Shown: positions 1-9,745 of the stretch, in pieces | Layout of the letters: the number at the start of each line of letters is the position of its first letter | Numbering within the stretch: the first letter of the stretch is position 1 | Assembly: GCA_030674155.1 (NCBI GenBank) | Contig: CM060340.1 | Location: 1,073,118 to 1,095,617 of the forward strand | DNA from: Stramonita haemastoma | Lineage: Eukaryota; Mollusca; Gastropoda; Neogastropoda; Muricidae | Length of the DNA: 22,500 nt | Direction of reading: 5' to 3' | The notes under the pieces: model-generated | Database searches by the model: none | What the model was told of the DNA's origin: nothing | What the model saw: only the letters and a program-made list of their open reading frames with translations | Position numbers and translations under genes: made by a program

Positions 1-65
1 TAGATTTTTTTTCATAATAGCAGCCGTACAAAAAACCTAAACAAGCAAACGTATAAAACCAGTTG

Positions 66-393
66 CATATAATACAGTGGTCAGAACATTACGCTTGCAA
101 GTTGACGACCCAGGTTCGATTCCCGTTCGAGGGGATTTTTCCCCTGGAGTTAACATCAGTGCTGACTCCATGCGCCAAAAAAGTCCTACAGATGAGACTG
201 TAAACCGAGGCCCCTTGTGTAAACTCACAGAGAACATCTTGCGCACACGATAAATTGTTCCACTTTTCGTAAGAGTAGGCCATTGTGTGCCGGTGGGAAC
301 AGATGACAAGATTTACTAAACTGCATACACACGGGAACTGGATATGAAAAGCACATGAGTGCTTATTTCATTATCCTCGATATCAAAAAGTAT
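66..393 (+). mobile_element. tRNA-derived SINE, type A, nearly full length
   Basis: The head has a weakened A box followed by an intact B box (GGTTCGATTCC) near 112. The central domain follows and contains GATGAGACTGTAAACCGAGG. The 3' part has CACATGAGTGCTTATT and ends in TATCCTCGATATC, the type A 3' terminus. The first bases of the head are diverged. No convincing target-site duplication is visible. Confidence 0.85.
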
Positions 394-720
394 TAAATTT
401 GCTGACAAGTATTCTGCAATGTCTCTGCCCTGTCGCTCCTTTTCCCGCTCATTTCCACCTCCCCTCCCCGGCCTAAGTCAGTCCTGATTCCCGTGTCTTT
501 GAGGCAAGGAGTCCACAGGGCGCTTCACCACGTCAGGCCGCCGTGAGACTGCCTACCAGAAAGGCCCTGCACCGTGCTGGGTCTTCACGGGGATGTCGGG
601 TGATAGCTGTTGCAATCCAAAAGTTGAAGGGCATAACAGTAATCCTACACTGACGATGAGAAAAGCGTCCGTCAGACTGAGTGAGATAGATAAAAACTAC
701 GAGGTAACCAAAGCTGAGGT
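394..720. other. Unassigned intergenic sequence
   Basis: A moderately GC-rich stretch between two SINEs. No coding similarity, repeat family or RNA structure was recognised in it. Confidence 0.5.
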
Positions 721-1073
721 CATTTATTTATTTTATTCTTTTTTTATTCTTTTATTTCGAAGATAATGAAATGAGCGCTTATGTGCTCTTTTAAAACTAG
801 TCCCCTGTGTATGCAGTTTTGTAATTTTTTTCATCCGTTTCCACAGGCATATAATGGCCCATTCTTCCGAAAAGCGGAACATGTTTTAATGTGTGTGCAA
901 GATGTTCTGCGTGCGTTTGGACACGGGACCTCGGTGTATAGTCTCATCCGAAGGACTTTTTGGGGAGAGTGGAGTCAGCACTGATGTTAACTCCAGAGTA
1001 AAAATCCTCTTAAACGATATTCAAATCCGGGTCTACAGATGACGAGCACATCACTCTGACCCCCAGGCTATCT
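721..1073 (-). mobile_element. tRNA-derived SINE, type A, full length
   Basis: Read on the minus strand, it begins with a GATAGCCTGGGGGTCAGA head and a degraded B box. It continues through the central domain (CCTTCGGATGAGACTATA) and ends in the type A tail with an AATAAA-rich end. Head and tail are both present, so the insertion appears complete. Point divergence suggests a moderately old copy. Confidence 0.85.
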
Positions 1074-1229
1074 TTCATGGAGAGAGCAAGGCATCAGAAG
1101 CCCATGGAACCAAAGACATTGTTTTGTGTTACTGCCTGACTTCAGAGATATATATGTTGTTGTCAAGATGTCAAAGGCATGCATCAGCTTGGAGACTACT
1201 CGACAGGACCGTGCTCTTCTCGTCATATG

Positions 1230-1530
1230 GGGGACGGATAGCCTAATGGAACATTGCGCTCGCAATTTGACGACCCGGGTTCGATTCCTGGTCGAGGGTA
1301 TTTTTCCTCTGGAGTTAACATCAGTGCTGACTCCACTCTCCCCAACGGTCCTTGGGATGAGACTATAAACCGTAAGAGTAGGCGGCCATCGTGTGCTGGC
1401 CGGGAACAGTTGACACGATTTACAAAAAAATTACATACAGACGGGGACTGGATGTAAAAAAGCACATGAGTGCTTATTCCATTATCCTCGATATAAAAGA
1501 ATAAAATAAAATAAAATAAAATAAAACAAA
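1230..1530 (+). mobile_element. tRNA-derived SINE, type A, with internal deletion
   Basis: The head is well preserved (GATAGCCTAATGG, then GGTTCGATTCC), and the 3' end runs into (AAAAT)n. The central domain is cut: GACTATAAACCG is joined directly to TAAGAGTAGG. About 65 bp present in the other copies are missing, and the bases CG lie at both deletion edges. ATATGG occurs just before the head and just after the tail, so it is a possible short target-site duplication. Confidence 0.88.
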
Positions 1531-1665
1531 TATGGCAGTACAGCAAACTGGGCGATTACCACGCCCCAGGTATACACGACACGTACAACGCTGGTCAAGT
1601 AGTCGAGCTAACTCTCTCTCAATGCCATTTGTGTAATATCAAATATTCAATGGCGTTGTTTCAGA

Positions 1666-1813
1666 GTTTCTAAACAGCTCATGGATGGAAAGAGCACATC
1701 AGAAAGTGGACTGCCTTCAGGGGAACGATTTGTTACCGAAAATGCGGAGAATGGAGGAAGCTGGTTGAAAAATCTTCAGTGGTGACCCTACGGTCTACAG
1801 GACTATGGGGTAG
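1666..1813 (+). pseudogene. LINE ORF2 C-terminal fragment
   Basis: One frame reads from about HGWKEHIRKWT through GEWRKLVEKSSVV to a stop at about 1812. A Trp-Thr motif followed by R/E-W-R-x-L-V just before the stop resembles the extreme C-terminus of some non-LTR retrotransposon ORF2 proteins (recalled family pattern, not searched). A stop lies upstream in the same frame. The CA microsatellite begins directly after the stop, as expected for an element with a very short, simple-repeat 3' end. The clade is not assigned. Endonuclease and reverse transcriptase parts are absent, so this is a 5'-truncated copy. Confidence 0.45.
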
Positions 1814-1817
1814 GTGA

Positions 1818-1868
1818 ACACACACACACACACACACGCACACACACACACGCACACACACGCGCGCG
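1818..1868. repeat. (CA)n microsatellite
   Basis: A CA tract with a few CG interruptions, lying between the LINE C-terminal fragment and a SINE head. Confidence 0.95.
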
Positions 1869-1869
1869 A

Positions 1870-2269
1870 ATAGGACAGGATAGCCTAGTGGTCAGAATAT
1901 TGCGTTCGCAAATTGACGACCCAGATTCGATTCCCGTTCGAGGGCATTTTTCCCCTGGAGTTAACATCAGTGCTGACTCTACTCTCCCAAAAAGTCTTTC
2001 GGATTATACTGTAAAGCAAGGCCCCGTGTGCGAACGCACGCAGAACATCTTGAGCAAACGTTAAATTATGTTCCGCTTTTTGTAAGTGTAGGCCATTGTG
2101 TGCTGGTGGGAACAGATGACAAGATTGATAAAACTGCATACACACAGGGCTTGATGTAAAAAAAAAATTAAAAAAAAGCACGCGAGTGCTTCTTCTATTA
2201 TCCACGATATAAAAGAATAAAAGAATAGATAAAGTAATAAATAAAAGAATAAATAAATAAATAAATAAA
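1870..2269 (+). mobile_element. tRNA-derived SINE, type A, full length with long A-rich tail
   Basis: The head GATAGCCTAGTGGTCAGAA is very well kept, although the B box is changed to AGATTCGATTCC. The central domain and the GAGTGCTT motif are present. The tail is expanded by an A-rich insertion near 2158-2178 and a long AATAAA-type run. CA repeats sit on both sides of the copy. Confidence 0.9.
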
Positions 2270-2272
2270 AAC

Positions 2273-2323
<51 letters not shown>

Positions 2324-2345
2324 CACCTACACACACACACACACA

Positions 2346-2424
<79 letters not shown>

Positions 2425-2450
2425 ACACACACACACACACCACACACACA
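2270..2450. repeat. (CA)n microsatellite, long
   Basis: About 180 bp of CA repeats with scattered CG and CT interruptions, starting directly at the 3' tail of the preceding SINE. Open frames reading Cys-Val repeats across it are artefacts. Confidence 0.97.
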
Positions 2451-2636
2451 TCAAGCCATTTAAAATTATATTTAGCCCCAAACGTCAAACATTACACATG
2501 CTGAACAATTCATTTAGAAAAATGTACGCAAAAGCATTCCAATAGTCTCTTTGTCACCTCTGAAGTTTGCGAATATCGCTAAAGTAAAGAGCAGTGTTCG
2601 TATTGCTGGAATTATGCCCAGCCTCATTTACTTCCC

Positions 2637-2825
2637 GCAGAGTTGTTTTTTTTTTTCTAAAACCATCTTTATTCATTTATATCACGTTGTACATTGTTGT
2701 ATATCATGAAATGCGGTTTTTCACATACATATAAAAAGCAAGTAAAATATTCACACAAAGGATAAAAAAGTTGTTTTTTTTATAAGGGAAGATAATAAAG
2801 TTTACGAGATATTAGGCAGAGTTGT
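2637..2825 (-). mobile_element. Retroposed mRNA-like or LINE 3' end with poly(A) and 10-bp target-site duplication
   Basis: The 10-mer GCAGAGTTGT occurs at both edges (2637-2646 and 2816-2825). Read on the minus strand, the insert ends with AATAAAGATGG, then about 8 bases, then a run of about 12 A that meets one copy of the 10-mer. A poly(A) signal, poly(A) tail and flanking direct repeat are the hallmarks of target-primed retroposition. The roughly 170-bp body is AT-rich and has no recognisable coding frame. It could be a 5'-truncated processed pseudogene of an mRNA 3' UTR or a LINE 3' end. Confidence 0.7.
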
Positions 2826-3044
2826 GTTTTCAGACCAACAGCCTGTCCAGTTTGCAGGCATTACAGTCAAACAGAGGCACTGCCCAGAAGGAGATGGTCC
2901 TCGTGCATGCATCCCTGAGAAAGAGACACACGATGATCTTACTGTGGACTAGTGTTCCATCGCTGAGTGTTTCCTTATGGCTGCTAGTTTCCTGGCAAAA
3001 GATGGCACAAGGCAAGAGTAGGTGAATACATTGACCAGAATGGA
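2826..3044. other. Unassigned intergenic sequence
   Basis: Complex sequence with a 67-codon open frame that matches nothing recognised. There is no supporting evidence for a gene. Confidence 0.4.
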
Positions 3045-3258
3045 TACAACAGAATACAACACAACGCAGTAGATTAGAATAAAATACAATGCAATGCAAT
3101 GCAAAACAGTACAATACAGTACTATACAAAACATCACAATGCAACACAACACAACAAAATAAAATACATTACAAATGCAACACAATGCATATGCAATACA
3201 ACACAGTACAGTAAAATACGATGCAATACAATACAGAATGATCTAATACAACACATAC
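3045..3258. repeat. Degenerate ACA/TACAA-rich low-complexity tract
   Basis: Short imperfect repeats such as ACAATACA, GCAATGCAATG and ACACAACA make up the whole stretch. They produce spurious Cys/Tyr/Val-rich frames on the minus strand. Confidence 0.85.
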
Positions 3259-3359
<101 letters not shown>

Positions 3360-3584
3360 GCACCCATCAGTCTCGGAAGACTATGGAGTTGCGCTCTAGT
3401 CTTTACAGCGCAAAGCCTGGGTAAGTAAGTATGGAGTGCAAGCTGTTACCCATGCAGCAGACCCCCCCTCTCCACGCCACTTGGAAAGGCAATGACCGAT
3501 AGGAATGGTTCCAGTACAGGAGCCACCAGAACGTTGCCATATACAGCCCCGAGCCGCCCTGGGACTCAAACTCCCCGATTTTTC
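3360..3584 (-). mobile_element. Probable retroelement 3' end with hairpin and (TAC)n tail
   Basis: Read on the minus strand, the sequence ends in AGTCTTCCGAGACT followed by GATGGGTGCC and then (TAC)n. The 14-mer can fold into a 5-bp stem with a 4-base loop right before the simple-repeat tail. This is the usual design of a LINE or SINE 3' terminus (inference). It continues without a gap from the tail of the type B SINE fragment, so the two may be one element. No protein homology was recognised. Confidence 0.4.
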
Positions 3585-3776
3585 CTCAGAGATGGTGTGT
3601 AAACACGACACCTGTGTGCATGCTGGGTTTTTTTTTAATTAATTTTTGTCACCCGCTCCTACCGGCACACGATGGCCTGCTCTTCCAAAAGGCGAAACGG
3701 GGTTTTGACGTGTGCGCAAGATGTTCTGCGTGGGTTCGCACACGGGGCTTCGGTTTATAGTCTCATCCGAATGACT
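3585..3776 (-). mobile_element. SINE, type B tail, 5'-truncated
   Basis: On the minus strand it starts inside the central domain (CATTCGGATGAGACTATAAACC). It passes through GTGTGCCGGTAGGAGC and ends in a tail with GCATGCACACAGGTG and CACCATC. Body and tail closely match the copy at 20107-20414, and the tail differs from type A. The tRNA-like head is missing. Confidence 0.8.
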
Positions 3777-3919
3777 GTGCACATACAAAAACAAACAGAT
3801 TTCAAAGAAACACAACAGAATACAGTACAATACAAATACAATACAATACAGTTATTCTGAAGAAAATAACACTAGCAAAGTAACAATGTTTTAAAATATG
3901 TTCAACAATACGCGCGCAT

Positions 3920-3924
3920 GCACA

Positions 3925-3968
<44 letters not shown>

Positions 3969-3970
3969 CG
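3920..3970. repeat. (GCAC)n microsatellite
   Basis: About eleven GCAC units, next to the long AG tract. Confidence 0.95.
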
Positions 3971-3981
3971 AACACATATAC

Positions 3982-4138
<157 letters not shown>

Positions 4139-4255
4139 TAGCAAACTCTAGCACAAACACCCAGACGTAGTAACACACACTAACAAATACGCCGTCCTTT
4201 GAAAACTATTTCCTGTAGGAAAATAAAAAGTTTCTCAAAAATCCATAAGCAATAA

Positions 4256-4416
4256 ACAAACAAAATTTACACCTTTTACTTTATTTACTGTAAGATGTAC
4301 TGTACAAACAAAATGTACACCTTTTACTTTATTCACTGTAAATTTACTGTACAAACAAAATGTACACCTTTTACTTTATTTACTGTAAGATGTACTGTAC
4401 AAACATAATTTACACT
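4256..4416. repeat. 48-bp minisatellite, just over three units
   Basis: Units start with ACAAACAAAA at 4256, 4304 and 4351, with a fourth partial unit (ACAAACATAA) at 4399. Unit lengths are therefore 48, 47 and 48 bp. Each unit carries ACACCTTTTACTTTATT and TACTGTA motifs. Units differ by a few substitutions and a 1-bp deletion. Confidence 0.92.
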
Positions 4417-4454
4417 TAGCCATTTCAAACGTGCACGTTTTATATTTAACATAC

Positions 4455-4808
4455 CTATTTTTATTCTTTCCTCTGTTTTGAGAATAATGGAATAAACACT
4501 CATGTGTTTTTTCTACATCCAGTCTTCGTGTGTAGGCAGCTTTGTAAGTCTTGTCATCCATTTCTACCAGTACACAATAGCCTATTTTTTTTCCAAAAGA
4601 GGAACAGGTTTTAACGTTTAAGCAAGACGTGCTGTTTTCGATCACACACAAGACCTCGGTTTCTTATCCAGAGAACTTTCAGGGGGAGTGGATTCGGCAC
4701 TGGTGTTAACTTCAGGGGAAAATATCCCCTTGAACGGAATAGGACTCTGTGTCAGAAGATCACGAGCGCAATAGGATCGCTCTAACCAGCCTGGCTATCC
4801 CGTTCCGC
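4455..4808 (-). mobile_element. tRNA-derived SINE, type A, diverged
   Basis: On the minus strand it begins with GCGGAACGGGATAGCCAGG. It runs through a diverged central domain and ends in CATGAGTGTTTATTCCATTATTCTC. The B box has decayed. The copy is complete but older than most in this window. Confidence 0.82.
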
Positions 4809-4812
4809 CGTG

Positions 4813-4868
4813 AGGAAAGAAGCAAGATGTAGTGCTATATAAATTTCATGTATTATTATCATTATTAC
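4813..4868 (+). mobile_element. 3' end of an L2/CR1-like LINE or related SINE
   Basis: The sequence TAGTGCTATATAAATTTCAT followed by (ATT)n/(ATC)n is the typical 3' terminus of a widespread group of animal LINEs and their SINEs (established pattern, recalled). Only the last 55 bp are visible. The adjoining SINE head may have replaced or truncated the rest. Confidence 0.45.
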
Positions 4869-4961
4869 CTCCAGGAGGCTGACGTAAGCTTGGGGAAGGC
4901 ACAATAACGGCATAATAAACCATGGTTTACAAAGCTCAACATCTGGCAGTAGCTGTTTTTT

Positions 4962-5095
<134 letters not shown>

Positions 5096-6368
5096 ATTTC
5101 AATAACTTATACAATGAAAATCGATCGCTATTCTCGATTTGAGTTGTCCATTCTTGCCACCTACAATCTATTATGCGCTGCTTAAAACAAATCAAAAACG
5201 TTTGATACAGCCCACACACTGATTGTTCCATACTTACGAAAACCCATAACTATCTAAACATTTACGGATACCAGTTGCCCAAGTTATTTTGCCTCGGCTA
5301 TCTAAATCATAGAGTGCTTTATAAGCTTGGGCAGGTAGTCTCCTTTCATTCATACTGACTAGTTTTAACCAATATTTAATACATTTAATATATGAGTTTA
5401 AATATATTGGAAATCGTCCAAGTTCACCATAAATCAAATCATTTGGAGTTCTTCCATCAACAAACAAAAAAACGCTTCAAGGCAAAACAATGCACTTTTT
5501 CAATTTCCCTTCCTGCTTCAAAGGCCCAAATTTCAGCACCATACTGGAGTATTGGCTGTATCTGTGAATCAAATAATTAAAAAATAAACGTGCTGAATTA
5601 TTTTCAAACTTATACAATAAACACAATATATTCATGACAGCACGCTTTCCTTTACTAACAAGATCATGGCAAGCAAGGGAAAAACTTAATTTGGTTGAAA
5701 AGTAAATACCCAAGTATTTATATGCACTCACAATTGAAACTTTGGAATTTCCGTAGAACCATTTTTCCCTCGCTGCCAAATAACCTCCCTTACGAAAGAC
5801 TACTATATTTGTTTTGTCCATATTCACTTTTAAGTACTAATATTTGAGCTGCATAGAACAAACTATTCAATTGATTCTGCAAACCAACAACAGTTTCTGA
5901 CAACAAAACAATATCATCAGCAAAGAGCAAAATAAACAATTCTGTTAAGTCAAATGTTACACCATGTTTTCCTTTTTCAATAATTTCAAGAGCTAATTGA
6001 TTGATAAATAAAGAAAATAGAACAGGACTACATACATCACCTTGTTTCACGCCTTGAGCACATGATACAAAATCACTAAACTTAGCACCAATCCTTATTC
6101 TTGCCTTCACATCATCATACATGTTTTTCGCACACAGATAAAGTTTCCCTTGTACACCATTTTTAATGAGAACAGGCCACAATAGTTTTCTAGAAATTCA
6201 GTCAAACGCCTTTTGAAAATCAACAAAGGCAACATATAATTTACGGTTATTTATAAACTGTTTCTGAACAGCAGCTAACAAAGTAAATATATGGTAAGTT
6301 ATACAGTAATCTTTTTTTAAAACCTGCCTGGAACTCGCCTGTTATGTTATTTAATTCTATAACATTAT
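5096..6368 (-). pseudogene. LINE reverse transcriptase, inverted 5' segment
   Basis: Read on the minus strand from 6368 down, several frames together give a non-LTR reverse transcriptase. In order they show FQAGF; YVAFVDFQKAFD (catalytic motif A); GVKQGDVCSPVLFSLF (motif B); LFADDIVLL (catalytic FADD, motif C); KYLGI; YGELGRFP with KYWLK; and FKQR with W and YKLL near 5100. The frame is broken near FKK (about 6312), by a stop just after KAFD (about 6199), near LVLK (about 5827), by a TAA at about 5234, and by a shift near 5190. The N-terminal endonuclease is absent. This protein would copy element RNA at a nicked target site. The segment points opposite to its own C-terminus, which follows on the plus strand. 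The copy is inactive and the clade is not assigned. Confidence 0.9.
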
Positions 6369-6372
6369 AGAA
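6355..6372. other. 8-bp inverted repeat at the LINE inversion junction
   Basis: TTCTATAA and TTATAGAA are perfect inverted arms separated by CA. They sit where minus-strand reverse transcriptase sequence changes to plus-strand C-terminal sequence, so they may mark the microhomology used when the inversion formed. Confidence 0.6.
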
Positions 6373-6896
6373 CCGTATATTGAAATAGATGTGAACAAGT
6401 TTATAAGATGTGCGCTGACTAAATTTAGATTTGGTGTCTCTGATATAACAGTTCACAGTCAAAGATATGGGAAATGAGAGAAAAATTTGATATGCCCTTT
6501 ATGTGGAATTGATAAAGAGGATGAAGTCCATTTCATTTTTTCTTGTCCAGTGTTAGATGATTTAAGAAAAGAATATATTCCTGAGAAGCATTATCACAGA
6601 CCAGCTCACTTTAGAATGATTTTGCTCCTGTCTTCTAAAAATGAAATGTTATGAAAAATCTTGCTACATATATCTATAAGTCTTTGAAAAGGAGAAGTCT
6701 TTTGATCTCATAAAACATAAAATATTGTAACTGTATGTATACGTGTTGCATTGTTTTTTTAGTTGCTTGAACATTTTATGTGCTTGTGTATATTATTGTT
6801 ATATGTGTCTTTTTTTATAAACCCCTTCAAATGGGGCCATGGCCTTTCTGAATAAATATCGTTATCGTTATCGTTATCGTTATCGTTATCGTTATC
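6369..6896 (+). pseudogene. LINE C-terminal domain, 3' UTR and hexamer tail, sense segment
   Basis: On the plus strand the frame reads EPYIEID, then RCALTKFRFGVSDI, a stop, and ICPLCGIDKEDEVHFIFSC. The spacing of the last part is C-x2-C-x8-H-x4-C, a zinc-knuckle-like motif common at the C-terminus of LINE ORF2 proteins. Further stops follow near 6650. The 3' UTR ends with CCCC-ttcaaat-GGGG, which can fold as a hairpin. GGCCATGGCC and CTGAATAAAT follow, then six ATCGTT units plus a partial one from 6858. It continues the protein of the inverted segment with only a few residues missing, so the two are halves of one element. Confidence 0.88.
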
Positions 6897-6899
6897 GTC

Positions 6900-7072
<173 letters not shown>

Positions 7073-7699
7073 ACTTATCAATTCTGGAACCACTATAAAA
7101 CAGAGTTCAGACTGGAAGAGAAGTGATGATCATGTAGGCTATGTCTTGTTTTCAGTTACCTCAGCTTTATGGTGAGCCACCATCAGGCTTCAGGGAGTTT
7201 TCTCTCTTTGGATAGTGAGTGCAAGTTATCACGCTAAGAGCTTGTCATGGTTAAAACACCATCTCTCCATAACATCTCCAAGCATAACAACAGTATAAAA
7301 CACGCCTTTGGCTTACCTCAGTAACGAACTATTATTCTAGGCCGGGCCGGCTACATGGTTCTTTCTCCTGTGCTGAACACTCAACAACTACTGCTCTCTG
7401 TCATAGGAGGGAAAATGCGTTTCGCTGCCGTTAAGCCCCTGACAAATCAGGCTCAGCACATCCGACTTTGGCATGGGAGAGAAGATGTTTTAAGTCTGTC
7501 TGGATAAAACAAATCAGGAGAATGGACCACGAAGGCAGAAAATGGATGAGAAGGAGGTGACAAGCAGAAAAAAGAAACAAAGAGAGGGATAGAAAGGAGG
7601 GATTTCCTAGCACAGAATTTCCAGAAGCTGGGAATGCTATTTATACTTACAGACCGGTGCCATCCCCACGGGGCTACAAGGTTAAAGCCCTGTAATTTT
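7073..7699. other. Unassigned, mostly unique sequence
   Basis: No protein similarity, splice-bounded exon or repeat family was recognised. Short open frames here lack supporting features. Confidence 0.45.
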
Positions 7700-7825
7700 G
7701 TAGTCAACAGTTTACGGGATATGCCAATTCACATCTTGGCCGAAGCTCTTATCGATAGGATTTTCCCCACTGAAGTTACATCTCACATCGATTTTTACTC
7801 ACTGATTATTCTTGGGATGGTGATT
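7700..7825 (+). mobile_element. Possible very old SINE fragment
   Basis: GGATTTTCCCCACTGAAGTTACATC resembles the type A stretch that reads GATTTTTCCCCTGGAGTTAACATC, and it is followed by CTTGGGATGGTGA where CTTCGGATGAGA is expected. The match is short and degraded. Confidence 0.3.
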
Positions 7826-7949
7826 ACTTAAACTGTGTATTAATGCATGCAGAAAAAATATACAGGCGAAAATCCTACCTGCAATACAACGAGAGTAAGT
7901 CAGGTCTAATGGTAGAATGCATGAGGCACACATTCACACGTCTACCCTG

Positions 7950-8100
<151 letters not shown>

Positions 8101-8102
8101 GA

Positions 8103-8147
8103 GACAGACAGACAGACAGACGAGAGAGAGAGAGAGAGAGAGAGGAC

Positions 8148-8193
<46 letters not shown>

Positions 8194-8201
8194 GGGCAGA
8201 C

Positions 8202-8204
<3 letters not shown>
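8103..8204. repeat. (ACAG)n microsatellite with AG interruption
   Basis: Blocks of ACAG tetramers split by about 20 bp of AG. It leads directly into the GATA array. Confidence 0.95.
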
Positions 8205-8232
<28 letters not shown>

Positions 8233-8242
8233 AGATAGATAG

Positions 8243-8317
<75 letters not shown>

Positions 8318-8318
8318 G
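8205..8318. repeat. (GATA)n microsatellite
   Basis: About 28 GATA units with two one-unit disruptions (AGAAGATAG) near 8230 and 8245. Confidence 0.97.
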
Positions 8319-8395
8319 CTAAACAGTTTTGTGTTCTCTGCCTCGGAGACTTTTCAAGGAATTCAGAGCCAAGTCAAACCAAGTTGATTCACTAA

Positions 8396-8722
8396 GGGAG
8401 CGGAAAACTGCAGTGGACAGAGCCTTGCCCTCGCACCTTGACCGCCTGGTTTGAGCCAACACCGATACGCCCTTTTAAGAGGATGTTTTTTTCCTGAAGT
8501 TTACACCAGTACTGACTCCACTCCCCACTCCACTTCTTTCGTGTGAGACTTTAAATCGACACCCCGTTTGCAAAACGTTCAGAATATTTTGCGCATTCGT
8601 TAAATTGTGTTGTGCTCTCAGAGGTGTTACCCTTTTGTGCCGGTAAGAACGGGTGATAAAAGATATTAATTTTATAAAACACATGCACTCTCCTATCGTT
8701 TTTATCCATTATCCTCAAAGTG
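8396..8722 (+). mobile_element. Old, diverged tRNA-SINE of type A plan
   Basis: The order of blocks matches type A: a degraded head with GGTTTGAGCC in place of the B box, TTTACACCAGTACTGACTCC, GTGAGACTTTAAATCGACACC, GTGCCGGTAAGAACGGGTGA, and TTATCCATTATCCTC at the end. High divergence marks it as one of the oldest copies here. Confidence 0.75.
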
Positions 8723-9656
8723 GAATGTGGCTGCCTTAAATGCGGGCATAAAACGGTTACATGTGTAAAAAAAAAACAACAAAACAATAGATCACTATTG
8801 GTGAATCTCGAGCTTTAGCCAAGGAAGGAAAATAACTCAAGTCCTAACTACAGATGCATGAACATAACAGTTAGCTGTTTTTTTGGTTTTGTCCATGAGT
8901 TTGATATCTGCAGACAAAGCCCTGTCAAAATCAAATCAAAATTAACTTCTTACCATTTCATTATTAAGTTGATGAGAAAAACACCATAGCCAACAAAATC
9001 CTTTCTTACAAAAAGAAACAGTGGTTGAATGTCTAAAACAACAACACAAAACATATGTTCGTCCACTAGGTAATAGAGAATAGCATACCTCGAGACAATG
9101 CTATCAGCCGTGTTTACACTGTTTCTGTTACGGATTTAAAATGGAATAGAATTACACATATTACCATAGTTAAAAGCGATGTGATCGGACCAGTTGCGTT
9201 AGAAACAGCAGTTCCATTCACTCGTAAAAAATACACATGTAACTGCTGCTCTAAGATGTGCAACTAACGACCATCCATTATGATACTATTATTGTTAATG
9301 TGTGTACAGTGCACAGCAGTCAGTTTCCCCCTTTCAGCTGCTCTCAGCGGCTAATTATCCATCCCATCCCAGCCCAGCTGGTGCTAGTTATAGCAAGAAC
9401 TGACCACACTAGCTCTATACTAGGTAAAAGTAAGAGGTGCGCTACTTTAGCACTCTGGACTGAGTGATGTTGGAATTGTACGCTGTGAGCAGTGCGGCGG
9501 TGTCCATGTGCTGACAGCGGTGCCCTCAGTTTCACAGCATGGTCCTTGTTCTGCCTCAGAAGAGCAACTCTGAGGAGAGAAAAGAGACCCACACTAAGGA
9601 GGCCAGTCTTCCGGGGTTTTTTGGCGAAACAGGTAAACACGTCACAACAAAAACAC
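8723..9656. other. Unassigned, mostly unique sequence
   Basis: AT-rich to about 9240, then more balanced. No gene, RNA or repeat family was recognised. Open frames of 69-105 codons on both strands overlap one another and have no known motif. Confidence 0.4.
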
Positions 9657-9745
9657 ATCAAATCAAATCAAATCAAATCATCAAATCAAAATTTTATTTC
9701 CAGATGGTACATTGAGTAAGCATTAAAGTTGCTTTTTTCATCAAG
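9657..9745 (-). mobile_element. Probable non-LTR element 3' end with (GATTT)n tail
   Basis: On the minus strand the sequence reads CCATCTGGAAATAAAATTTT followed by several GATTT units. A poly(A)-signal-like AATAAA running into a short-unit tandem tail is typical of some LINE 3' ends. The 5' extent is unclear because low-complexity sequence begins there. Confidence 0.4.

Noticed and set aside
37..309. Minus-strand 90-codon frame and similar frames at 1223-1546, 17307-17888, 20673-21134 and 22218-22466
   Set aside because: They cross SINE copies. The recurring peptide patterns (for example around SGVSTDVNSRGK) are the repeated SINE core translated, not a protein family.
4256..4416. CRISPR-like array
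   Set aside because: The repeats are contiguous 47-48 bp units without distinct spacers, and the DNA is clearly from an animal genome.
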